Positions 36,388 to 44,959 of a DNA stretch of 64,000 nt are shown in pieces. The stretch is taken from contig NC_087062.1 of assembly GCF_963678635.1 (NCBI RefSeq), positions 71,205,345 to 71,269,344 of the forward strand, read 5' to 3'. A program made the position numbers and the translations under genes. A model generated the notes under the pieces. The model had not been told where the DNA came from, ran no database searches, and saw only the letters and a list, made by a program, of their open reading frames with translations. Position 1 is the first letter of the stretch. Each line of letters starts with the position of its first letter. The stretch is from Symsagittifera roscoffensis. Lineage: Eukaryota > Xenacoelomorpha > Acoela > Convolutidae.

Positions 36388-36797
36388 TGAGTTAGGACCG
36401 AGTTGGTTAACTCATAGAGTAATTTCGGATAGGGTACACCGTCTGCTCGTCACGCTATCTTATTTTCGGCCGGATAGATTCGTGCAACTTCTTAGTCTAA
36501 TACCGATCCTAATCTTACTCTTATACTATCTAGTCTCAGGTTGTTTAACTAGTCTCTGCTAGGCTCAATAGATCTAGGGTATACTGGTTTATTGCGGCTG
36601 CTGAAGTGCTCGGGAGAGTCCAACTAATTTCTAAGTTAAATTCAAATCTCTCTGGTGCTGAAATTACAAGTAACTTCAGCACTTACAAATAAGTGGGTTG
36701 TTAGTTAGATGGATCATGATTGGTTAATATTAAATACTTTACATTGGTAAAATATCTAAATTATCCAATCATAAAATGTAGTCTAGATCAGGTTCCA
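36388..36797 (-). repeat. 3' LTR of copy A
   Basis: 410 bases, same ends as the 5' LTR at an exact spacing of 18,492. It carries the AATAAA expected to direct 3' end formation at 36,588-36,593 and the hairpin at 36,655-36,682. Confidence 0.97.
36588..36593 (-). terminator. Polyadenylation signal AATAAA in the 3' LTR
   Basis: AATAAA on the minus strand within the LTR, about 200 bases from the LTR start. Its equivalents are at 55,080-55,085 (5' LTR) and 56,446-56,451 (copy B). This places the R/U5 boundary somewhere after it. Confidence 0.55.
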
Positions 36798-36804
36798 CCC
36801 ATCC
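36798..36804 (-). other. Short polypurine tract
   Basis: GGATGGG on the minus strand directly abuts the 3' LTR. This is the position and composition expected for the plus-strand primer, though the tract is short. Confidence 0.5.
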
Positions 36805-38329
36805 GGGTTTTACAGAGTTTTTTAGAATAGTTCTTCTGCAATTCGAAGGATGGATGATGGACGTTGGTGTTTGGCGAACATCTTATTTCTTCTGTTTCCT
36901 CTTTGTTAAAGAAGTTCCAGGAAGCTGGAGTTAGAGACATAAGACGTTGTGTCTTCTAGTGACAACGACTAAGTCTTTGCAACAAACTCAAATCTGATTT
37001 CAGAATGGTTGGCTATGTCAGGTTTTTCTGTTCTGCGTGGAGAACTTCTTTTGTGTCTGATCTAGTTTGGGAATGGCGTGGAGATTGTGCGTGGAGGGGA
37101 TGCCTGGTTACTCGGATCTGTACGTATACTTGAACATCGAGGTGGTCATTGGTCTAGTTCAATGAAGTCCTTTTCTGCGAAGTCAAGTCGTACTCTAAAT
37201 CCTTTGAGTTGTGATTGTGAGTGGCATATCGATTGTGGTTGGCCATTCTCTCTCGAGTGTAGTGGGGTCGTTTTGTCTTTAGATGTTCGTCCTTGGTGTT
37301 GTATTCTGATCTATGTATTGCATAATGTAATTTACATTTTATAAAACATTTATTAGTTTAATATTTTTTAATTATGATTTTAGTTAGTTGTTTTCACAAA
37401 AGCTTTTTGTTTTAGTTCGGTTATTTTGAAGAGTTACTCACACTTGAGTAGCTCTTATTAAAAATAGAGGTGTGGTCACAAAGCTTGGATGTAGCGCGGT
37501 GGGTTAGGCCGGCTATAGAGCATGCTCAGGACGTCCTTCCTGGTGGGTTAGGCCAGGAGTGGGAGTATGATTTCATGCGGTTTTTGTGAGGGGTCCTGTT
37601 ATGTGACAACGTTTTATGTTGGGTTTGTTGTGGTTTTTCTTATGTCTTGTTGGTTATGTCCTTTGTCCAAAAAGCAAATTGTTCGTGGTATGGGTTTGTC
37701 TTTCGACTTTTTTGTGTTTTATTATTTCTTTCTTAGACTTTATAATAGTCTTCAAAAGAATAAATTATCCAGTTTTAAACTGGGTTAATCCGGTTTGGGT
37801 ACCGTTGGTTTCCTTTTCTTAGTCATGCTGTTATTCTATGATTTGTGGTATTTAGTAAGCTGCGTTGGTTAGTTTTGTTTAGTATATGATTCCTTTCCAA
37901 CCGGGTTAAAGGAAAGTTTGAAACATGTTATTATATGTTAGAGTTGTTGAGTGTGAAAACTTGAAACTGAAATTCATTATTTTAAACAATTCTTCGTGGG
38001 CGAGCTGTGCGAGTGTGGATAGAATTTCTGTGCGAATAAATGAGAATATCAAAAGGTTAGTACTGCATTTGCATTTTATTAATTTACTGCATAGAATTTG
38101 GAAATTTACTGCTAGTTATGGGGGAATTTTAAGTTACAAATTTTCATCATAATTAGATTTACTGCCTGTGGGGAAAATTTTAGAAATGAATTTACTGCAT
38201 TGGTATTAAATTTATAAATTTATAAGTGTAAGATATTAATAGAATTGTTGAAATCTGTTTGATGAAATTTGCGATCTTTATTTGTCTTTTGTGGTTTTTG
38301 TAGGTGATCGTCGGATGAAGGCTAAAAAT
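36805..38329 (-). other. 3' non-coding tail of copy A
   Basis: About 1.5 kb between the last ORF and the 3' LTR. Its base composition is the same A/C-rich type as the coding strand, but no long frame is open on the minus strand. Plus-strand ORFs here are by-products of the composition. Confidence 0.5.
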
Positions 38330-38408
38330 CTAAAGAAAACATGAATAAAGTATGGTGAGTTTTTTAATATTTTAATTAGTTAGTAATATTCATTTAATTC
38401 ATACTTAC
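38330..38408 (-). other. Candidate 79-base intron after the last stop
   Basis: A consensus donor CAG|GTAAGT sits three bases after the TAA of the 601-residue ORF. An acceptor TTTTCTTTAG follows 79 bases on, with CTAAC/CTAAT branch-like words before it. A second AG 8 bases later could also be used. Such a short intron in a 3' UTR is unusual. The acceptor may instead serve distant 5' donors. Confidence 0.45.
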
Positions 38409-38411
38409 CTG

Positions 38412-40217
38412 TTAGTCGTCGGGGAAAAAACCGTGGGGGAAGATGTCGTGAATTAGTTCTGAAGTTGTTAGTAGTTTAGCTAAGATGCGGATGATATTTT
38501 TAGTCTGAAGCAGTGGCCAAAGCAATTGAAGTGCCTTGATAGTGGTTAGTTCTTCAGTGCCAACTGCAAACTCATAAGGTGTGTTTTGGATTAGATTATA
38601 TAATTTGTGATTGAATTTAGTGTTGTTGATGAATTCTAAAATTGGGATTTCTATAGGTTGTACAAACTCGTGCGGGATAAGGAAGGGTCGGGATTCTTCG
38701 GCGTTGAAGGTCTTGGTGATGGGGCAGAAGATGTACATTTGGGTTATGGGATCATAATTTCGAAGAATACCATGAAGGTTAGTATCTTTAATGCAATATG
38801 TGAAATTTAGGAAAAATGGTGAAGTGTATTTGGAATTAATGAATTGAAAGCGATGGTGTGGTTGTCCAGAGGGTGTGTGTAGGTCAAAGTGATTTTGGAT
38901 GAAGCGATAATAACTATATGTGTGGGTTTGTTTAGTGCGCAACATAATATCGTGTGAGCAGTGTAAATCTCTTTCGTGTGGTGCAAGGAAATGAAAGGTT
39001 AGTGAAAATATTTGGAAGCGTTCTTTAAAACTTTCGTATGCTTGTGTGTCTGTTAGTGCTTCTGAAATAATGTGATCAAACTTTCGGTCGAAGATGTTTA
39101 GTGTAAATATATATGGTGTCTTGATGAAAACTTTCTCGGTAATTTGTGGATTAGCGAAGCGATCGTCGTCTAAGAATTGATCTTGGTTAGCTCTGATGAT
39201 GTTGTGATCATAGTATTCGAGTGTATATTCGTTAGCTCTAGGTGCAGTGTGTGTTTTTAGTGATTTTTTATATCCAACGTAAGTAAATTGTCTAGCGGTT
39301 AGTGGTGTAGTGAGTCGATATAGCATGTCCGTATTTCGCTCTATATCGATGTGAGTGTTAGATAAAGGTAAGCAAAGAGGGTTAGTAAAATGATAATATG
39401 AGGTCCAAGAGAGAGTGGGCATTAAAACGTATTCATCTACAAAGTTGCGTGTTTCGTTAGTGTCGTGGGGGGTGTTTAAGGTGTATTGTGGGAATGAGGG
39501 TAAGGTGATGGCTAAAAATTCTTTTGTGTTAGTATGCTTGGGGTGGTTGATGTATTCACGGGCTGTTCCTGGTTTTGCTGGGAAAGGATGGTTGGGGAAC
39601 TTTCTTTTAAAAGTGCGGTAAGCTCTATTAGTGTTGAGTGAAGATTCAGTTGATGTGGATGATGGTGCTAATGATTCAGTATAATTTGAAGAGGGTGTAG
39701 GGGTAGGGGGGTTGGATGAATTTATTGTGGAGGAGATTTGGTTTATGGTTGGGGTATTAAGGTGGTAGGGTTGTTGTTGAAGGGTAATAAAATTATCTAG
39801 CTCTGGGGAGATTCGGGGGGTGTCTGGAGAATGAGATGATTGGTCAGAATGGTATGAGGAGTAGGTTGGGGTAACTTGGGAAGCATAAGAGGGTGTGGGA
39901 GTGATTGGGTCAGGGTTATTGGATAATATGGGTTGAAAAGGGGGTTGAGAAAATTTAGAAGAGTTATGAAAATTATTGGATGGGGATGGTTCTGAGTCGG
40001 CAAATTCATCGGGGGTTTCAATATTCGGGTTATTGAGTTGTGAGATGGAATATAAAACTGAGATGTGTGAATTAGTGTCGGAATTCATGCCTGATGTTAC
40101 ATTACTAGATGGAAAATCGGGTGGCGGAAAAGCAAAAAGTGGTATTATTGGGATTGGAGAGGTAAGATTGGTTGGGTGGGAATTTGATCGGTGTAGTGAT
40201 CCAAGTTGGCGGCTCAT
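38412..40217 (-). CDS. 601-aa protein of unknown function, last ORF of the element
   Basis: Starts in an ATGA overlap with the envelope partner. Residues 1-200 are low-complexity, rich in Pro, Ser, Thr and Asn. Residues about 205-600 look like a folded soluble domain with many aromatic and His residues (FPAKPGTAREYINHPKHT; LSWTSYYHFTNPLCLPLSN; PHHRFQFINSKYTSPFFLNF). It has no signal peptide and no membrane helix. It ends with FPHGFFPDD, then TAA and immediately a splice donor, CAG|GTAAGT. It matches nothing I know in Ty3/Gypsy elements. The Pro-rich head resembles that of the AUG-less ORF upstream. Confidence 0.6.
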   Translation of the reverse strand: MSRQLGSLHRSNSHPTNLTSPIPIIPLFAFPPPDFPSSNVTSGMNSDTNSHISVLYSISQLNNPNIETPDEFADSEPSPSNNFHNSSKFSQPPFQPILSNNPDPITPTPSYASQVTPTYSSYHSDQSSHSPDTPRISPELDNFITLQQQPYHLNTPTINQISSTINSSNPPTPTPSSNYTESLAPSSTSTESSLNTNRAYRTFKRKFPNHPFPAKPGTAREYINHPKHTNTKEFLAITLPSFPQYTLNTPHDTNETRNFVDEYVLMPTLSWTSYYHFTNPLCLPLSNTHIDIERNTDMLYRLTTPLTARQFTYVGYKKSLKTHTAPRANEYTLEYYDHNIIRANQDQFLDDDRFANPQITEKVFIKTPYIFTLNIFDRKFDHIISEALTDTQAYESFKERFQIFSLTFHFLAPHERDLHCSHDIMLRTKQTHTYSYYRFIQNHFDLHTPSGQPHHRFQFINSKYTSPFFLNFTYCIKDTNLHGILRNYDPITQMYIFCPITKTFNAEESRPFLIPHEFVQPIEIPILEFINNTKFNHKLYNLIQNTPYEFAVGTEELTTIKALQLLWPLLQTKNIIRILAKLLTTSELIHDIFPHGFFPDD

Positions 40218-41581
40218 CGTGGGCTAACAAAATGATTATTTTGAGACTGAAAAGCGGTGGTATGGGGTTGTTCAATAATTTGTTCATAAGTATTTTGATC
40301 TTGTGACTGGTGTGTCATTATATGTTGGATGTGACTTTGTGATGTGGTGAGTCGAAAATTTGGATTATGTGTGATGGCTAAATTTCGAAAATTTCGTGGG
40401 ACTAGGGATAGTGGATGGTTATTTGGTAGGGGTGGTAATTGTGGTGCCGTTGGCGTTATGTCTACATTGTTATGTTCTTCGTCGTATGTATTTTGTCGTG
40501 TTGCTATTTTTGTGTTATATTCTTTTATTTGTGCGTCTAAAAGAATTTTGTTTATAGATGTAGAAAAGATTCCAAAAAATCCTGCAAAGAGTATGCGTGC
40601 TACGCTTGCTTGTCTGTTTACTTGTGTGTGTATAGCACATGTGTTGTAGATTCCTTTTAAAAGTGAGAAAAGAAATCCAATAAAGTTAAACATTGCGTAT
40701 AAAATAGTCAATTTTTCTAAGATGTAGTAGGGCCATCCTAGAAAATCGAGGATCTCATTTTTGAGTGTAACAAAGCTAAAAATGTTAATTGGTGATATAT
40801 CTTGGGGACGGTATTTTTCACCGTTTAGATATATATAATCTTTAATGTCTTTAAAATATCCGCTATAGTCTTGTGTGTAGATATCGGCAAATCCTGCGGT
40901 TTCTGCAAGTTTGCGTAAATTTTGGTCTATTGATTGTCTTTGTATAGTGTCCATTTGTGTTAATAATTCTTGGAATTGTTGTGTTCTAATGTGATGTTGA
41001 ATATCTGATTTTGAATAGATTCCTATTGATTGTAAGTCTATATTTGGGTTTCGAGCAATAGCGCGAATGCTTTCTGGTGAAAATTTTTTGAGTGATTGCA
41101 TTAATGTGGGATATGGAGTGAGAAGATAATATTTATTTTCATCAGGGTTTAGTTGTACTACATTGTGGCTGTTTTCTGATCCACATGGGACTGCGGTATC
41201 CCAGAAATAGGTTCTTCGTGAAAGTGTATCCACGAAATGTACTTTATTCTTATAAAAGATAGGGATTCTTTTATAACATCGTTTATCTTCAAAAACGTAT
41301 AGTGGTGATACTTTTTTAGTACAAGTATAAAACCATAAGATGTTTCCTTCATAGTCTAAAAAATTTGATCTATTTCCAGATAATAAGTATCCTGCATAGG
41401 GTATTTTTAATACTGCTAGTGCAAGTGATTGTAATATTTGTGTTCGTTCTAATTCGCATAGTTGGTGTAGTGTTTCTAATTCGGAGAGTGACATTTCTTG
41501 AAAAATTCGGCTAATTGTATAATCTAGTTTCATATCTAAATGAATATCATAGTGGATATTACCGAAATATGTAGTATTCAT
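40214..41581 (-). CDS. Membrane-anchored envelope partner (455 aa)
   Basis: The N-terminal half has paired Cys and short conserved-looking blocks: LWFYTCTKKVSPLYVFEDKR, CYKRIPIFYKNKVHFVDTLS, WDTAVPCGSE. A helical stalk follows. One or two hydrophobic segments come next (ILEKLTILYAMFNFIGFLFS; VARILFAGFFGIFS), then an Asn/Gln/Pro-rich inner tail. From memory the CY-x-x-I/LP...FVD...C pattern is like the C-terminal ectodomain of chuvirus-type glycoproteins, which LTR elements of arthropods have also captured. I hold this loosely. Translation starts inside the TAATG of the preceding ORF and ends in ATGA with the next. Confidence 0.65.
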   Translation of the reverse strand: MNTTYFGNIHYDIHLDMKLDYTISRIFQEMSLSELETLHQLCELERTQILQSLALAVLKIPYAGYLLSGNRSNFLDYEGNILWFYTCTKKVSPLYVFEDKRCYKRIPIFYKNKVHFVDTLSRRTYFWDTAVPCGSENSHNVVQLNPDENKYYLLTPYPTLMQSLKKFSPESIRAIARNPNIDLQSIGIYSKSDIQHHIRTQQFQELLTQMDTIQRQSIDQNLRKLAETAGFADIYTQDYSGYFKDIKDYIYLNGEKYRPQDISPINIFSFVTLKNEILDFLGWPYYILEKLTILYAMFNFIGFLFSLLKGIYNTCAIHTQVNRQASVARILFAGFFGIFSTSINKILLDAQIKEYNTKIATRQNTYDEEHNNVDITPTAPQLPPLPNNHPLSLVPRNFRNLAITHNPNFRLTTSQSHIQHIMTHQSQDQNTYEQIIEQPHTTAFQSQNNHFVSPR

Positions 41582-42816
41582 TAGTGATAATTCTTGTAAG
41601 CGTGGGGTTTTAGATGTCCACCAGGTTGTCCGTTGCTTTTTTCAAAATTAACTGGTATATAGGATGTTCCTTCGTTTGGAGGATGACCTGTGGCATATGG
41701 GTCGATTTTTACTTTTCCAGTGGTCATGTCGAATCCTTTTTCGTATTCAACTAATATTTCGGAGTATTGTGTTTTGTGAAGTGGGTTTCTGTATTTACAT
41801 GCAAGTTCTGTTTCTTGATATATTTGAAAACGTGTCAATTTATTTTCTATATTGTCTATGTTTCTAAAATTAGAACTTAGTTTTCGTGATGGATGGACTT
41901 GTTCATATGGAATTGATTGTATAAAATATTTTTCGTGAAATTTTATCATACGAGCGTGTATTTTTGCTACTTGAAATGTTGTACATGTATCTTCGGGGAA
42001 CCAAACAATGGTTGCTTGTGTTCTCGTTGTAGGGTCGCAATAACCTTGATCATTTTTACAAGGTAATCGGATTCCTTGATAGATCATTGTATTATCTGAT
42101 AAATCTCGTGTTAGTTGTATTTTTTCGAGTTGTATTTTCCAATCAAAAAACATTATTTCTTGGTATCCTTTATTTTTTGTGTCTGCTTTGCAGTTTGATG
42201 GGTCATTTATACCAATGTGTGGTATCCAATGTTTATCGTGTAGGTCATAGGTTAATCGTCCGTGTGCGCCGTTATACGGGTATTTTTCGTCTAGTTTTAG
42301 ATGTCCTTGGTGTCTTTCAAGTTGTGATTGATGTACAGAGTCTGAAAAAACTTGAAAATTAACTAACTTTCTTGCGGAGTTTTTATTTTGTGTGATGTTT
42401 AGTCTAAGTAATTCAGTTTTACAATCGTCGGGATTGAGATGTAAAAGACGTTCTATATTACTCTGATAGAATGATTCATGGTCAAGTCGGTTTTTGTTTC
42501 CGTTCGAGACTTGTGAACAATGTACTTTCTTTTCGGAAAATGTTGCTGTGAATTTATAACCTGTAACTGTTGTTGCTCGGGCTTTTGAATAGAGTGTTGC
42601 TATTACATCTGTGGTTTCTATAGCTTGTGGTTCTGTTTCACATTGTGATACTTGATTTATTGCATATTTATGTAGTGTTTTTTGTTCATTTTCTTCACAA
42701 TCGTAATGTGTTACTAATAAATCTTGTGGTCCTGTACGAGGGGAAGGGTTTATGTTTTGATTTGAGATTACTAGAAAAAGGAGTTGGAGAAAAATTAATA
42801 ATTTTAGAATATACAT
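41581..42816 (-). CDS. Secreted, Cys-rich envelope-like glycoprotein (411 aa)
   Basis: It begins with a clear signal peptide (MYILKLLIFLQLLFLVIS) followed by NQNINPS. The rest has about a dozen Cys, N-x-S/T sites, and no membrane anchor. Segments such as GYKFTATFSEKKVHCSQ and IVWFPEDTCTTFQVAKIH have the feel of a viral surface glycoprotein. It ends in TAATG, where the next ORF starts one base inside the stop. Surface subunit of a split envelope is the natural reading. The two ORFs could once have been one protein separated by the stop. Confidence 0.65.
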   Translation of the reverse strand: MYILKLLIFLQLLFLVISNQNINPSPRTGPQDLLVTHYDCEENEQKTLHKYAINQVSQCETEPQAIETTDVIATLYSKARATTVTGYKFTATFSEKKVHCSQVSNGNKNRLDHESFYQSNIERLLHLNPDDCKTELLRLNITQNKNSARKLVNFQVFSDSVHQSQLERHQGHLKLDEKYPYNGAHGRLTYDLHDKHWIPHIGINDPSNCKADTKNKGYQEIMFFDWKIQLEKIQLTRDLSDNTMIYQGIRLPCKNDQGYCDPTTRTQATIVWFPEDTCTTFQVAKIHARMIKFHEKYFIQSIPYEQVHPSRKLSSNFRNIDNIENKLTRFQIYQETELACKYRNPLHKTQYSEILVEYEKGFDMTTGKVKIDPYATGHPPNEGTSYIPVNFEKSNGQPGGHLKPHAYKNYH

Positions 42817-43940
42817 GTGTATGATAATCCTGAGTATGGATTATAAAATGTAATGTAGCCAATTGTGTTTTTGGTATATCTGTCGTATTTGTATATTACT
42901 TCAGTAGTTATAAACGGTGGTGGTAGTGATTGAGCTGTTATGTTTGGTGGATTTAATGGGTAGGGATGTTGGGTAATATTATTTAACTTAACTGTGATTT
43001 CAAACTTTAATTGTAAACTGTTTTGTTGGAGTATTTGAATATTGTGATCACGGATATCGTTGTGAATATCTTGGCGATATTGTAATCTATTAAGTGCCCA
43101 GTTATGAAGGCGGTTACTTTCTTGATGTTGTCCAAATAATGGTGGAGGTGCTGTAAATGTATTCCAATCTAGTCTTAAAGGAATATTTATTGATGATTGT
43201 TCTCGATATCTGGCGTCGAGATTATTTGGAAAATTTAAGTTAAAAGGTGGTGGTGAAATCTGGCTTATTGATGGTGTTGATGGTAGTGATAATGTTTCTG
43301 GTAGTGATGAGGATGTTGTTGTATCCGTAGAAATATCTATTGGATTATTGACTAAATTTAATTCACCTTGTGTAAATGAATGTGTTGTCCAATATGGTAG
43401 TCGTGATGCCTGGTTTGGGGGGTTAAAGGGATTTTCACGTATTTGTTCAGATGTTGGTGTTGAACCTAAGTAATCTGATGGTAGGCTTGAGGTGCTACGT
43501 TGTGAAAGAAGCGTAGGGGTTTCTGGTAATATACCAATGGGGTTTTCTGGAGTGTTTTGTGATGGGGATTGAGGTATATCAAAATGAACTCGGGGAGTTT
43601 GAAAATTTCTGTTTCGTCGAGGATGTATAATTTGTCTATTTATTTCGACTGTATTTTGGTTTTGACTAGGATTTCTTATTCTACTTAGTTCTTGTGGTAG
43701 TGTTGGGTATAGGTTATATGTTGGTTCGCTTAAAGGTGCTTGTCGTTGAACTGGTTCTAGTGGTTCTGATAAACGAGCATGTCGTTCTTCAAAAGTGTAT
43801 GGATTGTCTTGAAAAGAAATTCGTGTAGATGTTTGAGGATTTTGAGTAATTGAAGGTGGTGTTTGGTTATCTTGGGATGATGTCGGTGAAGACTGACTTT
43901 GTGACTGTTGGGTAGCAATTTTTGATGGATTTTTGAATTG
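42804..43940 (-). CDS. 378-codon open frame without any AUG, Pro/Ser/Gln-rich
   Basis: From the codon after a TAA at 43,941-43,943, one frame is open for 378 codons to a TAA at 42,804 and contains no ATG. The first two thirds are rich in Pro, Ser, Thr and Gln (SQDNQTPPSITQNPQTS; SPSQNTPENPIGILPETPT). The last part looks folded: NWALNRLQYRQDIHNDIRD, then LKFEITVKLNNITQHPYPL. Its end overlaps the ATG of the secreted glycoprotein ORF by 13 bases. It must be made from a spliced or frameshifted message or a non-AUG start. No family is recognised. Confidence 0.6.
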   Translation of the reverse strand, partial: QFKNPSKIATQQSQSQSSPTSSQDNQTPPSITQNPQTSTRISFQDNPYTFEERHARLSEPLEPVQRQAPLSEPTYNLYPTLPQELSRIRNPSQNQNTVEINRQIIHPRRNRNFQTPRVHFDIPQSPSQNTPENPIGILPETPTLLSQRSTSSLPSDYLGSTPTSEQIRENPFNPPNQASRLPYWTTHSFTQGELNLVNNPIDISTDTTTSSSLPETLSLPSTPSISQISPPPFNLNFPNNLDARYREQSSINIPLRLDWNTFTAPPPLFGQHQESNRLHNWALNRLQYRQDIHNDIRDHNIQILQQNSLQLKFEITVKLNNITQHPYPLNPPNITAQSLPPPFITTEVIYKYDRYTKNTIGYITFYNPYSGLSYTCIF

Positions 43941-43945
43941 TTACT

Positions 43946-44134
43946 TTAGTGGGAAGGTTTATGTTTATCATAATATTCTTCCAAAAAAAGAATTAGAAGG
44001 ATTGTTGCTAGGGCAAATGTGAAGATTGCTTTCTTTATACATTTACATATTGTCAAAATGAGGGATGATAAAAATGTTATGAAAATTACAAACAATAAAA
44101 AAATATCAGTTCTGCTGAAAATTGTTCGTATCAT
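43946..44134 (-). CDS. Small membrane protein 2 of the accessory cluster (62 aa)
   Basis: 62 residues with two predicted helices, IFLLFVIFITFLSSLILTIC and AIFTFALATILLILFL, separated by the short basic turn KCIKK. It ends EEYYDKHKPSH. It starts in the ATGA overlap with the ORF before it. It could be an ion-channel-like or envelope-associated small membrane protein, but there is no direct evidence of function. Confidence 0.5.
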   Translation of the reverse strand: MIRTIFSRTDIFLLFVIFITFLSSLILTICKCIKKAIFTFALATILLILFLEEYYDKHKPSH

Positions 44135-44361
44135 TTAGACAAGTTATATGAATCGTACCTGTGGATGTAATCAAGGGTTTTGGAAAGTTGGAGGAATAGT
44201 TCGAGTATAGTGTAGAAAATTAAAAAAATGTTACAAAAAATGATTAGGATTATTAGAAAAGATTCAAGTATATCAAAAAGAAATATTATAAAGGTTTCAA
44301 GTATTGTAAAAAAATATTTAAAATTTATGAGTATTTGAGTAACTGATTGAGAGAAGAGCAT
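44131..44361 (-). CDS. Small membrane protein 1 of the accessory cluster (76 aa)
   Basis: A very hydrophobic 76-residue ORF. FFTILETFIIFLFDILESF and LIILIIFCNIFLIFYTILE could form two helices or one long one. Its stop overlaps the next start in ATGA (44,131-44,134). No family is recognised. Its place in a series of touching ORFs supports it more than its length does. Confidence 0.5.
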   Translation of the reverse strand: MLFSQSVTQILINFKYFFTILETFIIFLFDILESFLIILIIFCNIFLIFYTILELFLQLSKTLDYIHRYDSYNLSK

Positions 44362-44514
44362 TTAAGAAATGATCTCTTGGTCGAATATTTTTTGCTGTTC
44401 GAGGCGATTTTCTAGTGTGGTCGGATTATTTATTAGTTTTTTGACAAGTGGGTTGAGTTTTGTAAAAAATTGTTGGGGGCAATTTTCATGGTGATCGGGA
44501 GGTCGTCTTTTTCT
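44362..44514 (-). CDS. AUG-less 50-codon ORF abutting the next start
   Basis: Open from just after a TAA at 44,515-44,517 to a TAA at 44,362-44,364. The ATG of the next ORF follows immediately (TAAATG). It reads like protein (KRRPPDHHENCPQQ, LVKKLINNPTTLENRLEQQ) and has no Met before the stop. It could be the last exon of a spliced message or a coding remnant. No domain is recognised. Confidence 0.35.
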   Translation of the reverse strand, partial: RKRRPPDHHENCPQQFFTKLNPLVKKLINNPTTLENRLEQQKIFDQEIIS

Positions 44515-44959
44515 TTATTTTTGTTTGTCAAATGATCCGGGGTATGTTGAGATTTTTATACTTTAGGCTAATTAAAATGTTCATTTTGTTACTTTAGGCT
44601 AAGTTAACAAATTTGCTTTGGGGGTATTCGTGGTCTGAGTTGGGGAAATATTGTTGATCTTTGGGTTATTAGATAAGGGAGGGGTACGGTATTATGGTGA
44701 TATTTATTTTAGTTGTCAAGTTGGAGTGGTTTGCTTATTTTTGACCTGGAGTTCATAAAGTTATAGTTATAGATGTGCCTGGAGTTCTATATGATTCGTC
44801 TAATTGGTCTTAGTTTGAGTTAGAGAAAGTGACGGATTGGATGAATCCTATTGGTCTATTTTGAACTAGAATTATTACGTACTTGTCAGCATGTTATTTT
44901 GAAAAATGTAAATGAAAAATGTTTCGAAGGTTTCAAGATAGTGAAGTATAATGTTAAAA
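44515..44959 (-). other. Non-coding spacer between pol and accessory cluster
   Basis: About 445 bases without an ORF. It has two copies of GCCTAAAGTA about 40 bases apart (minus strand) and no obvious splice consensus. Confidence 0.4.
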
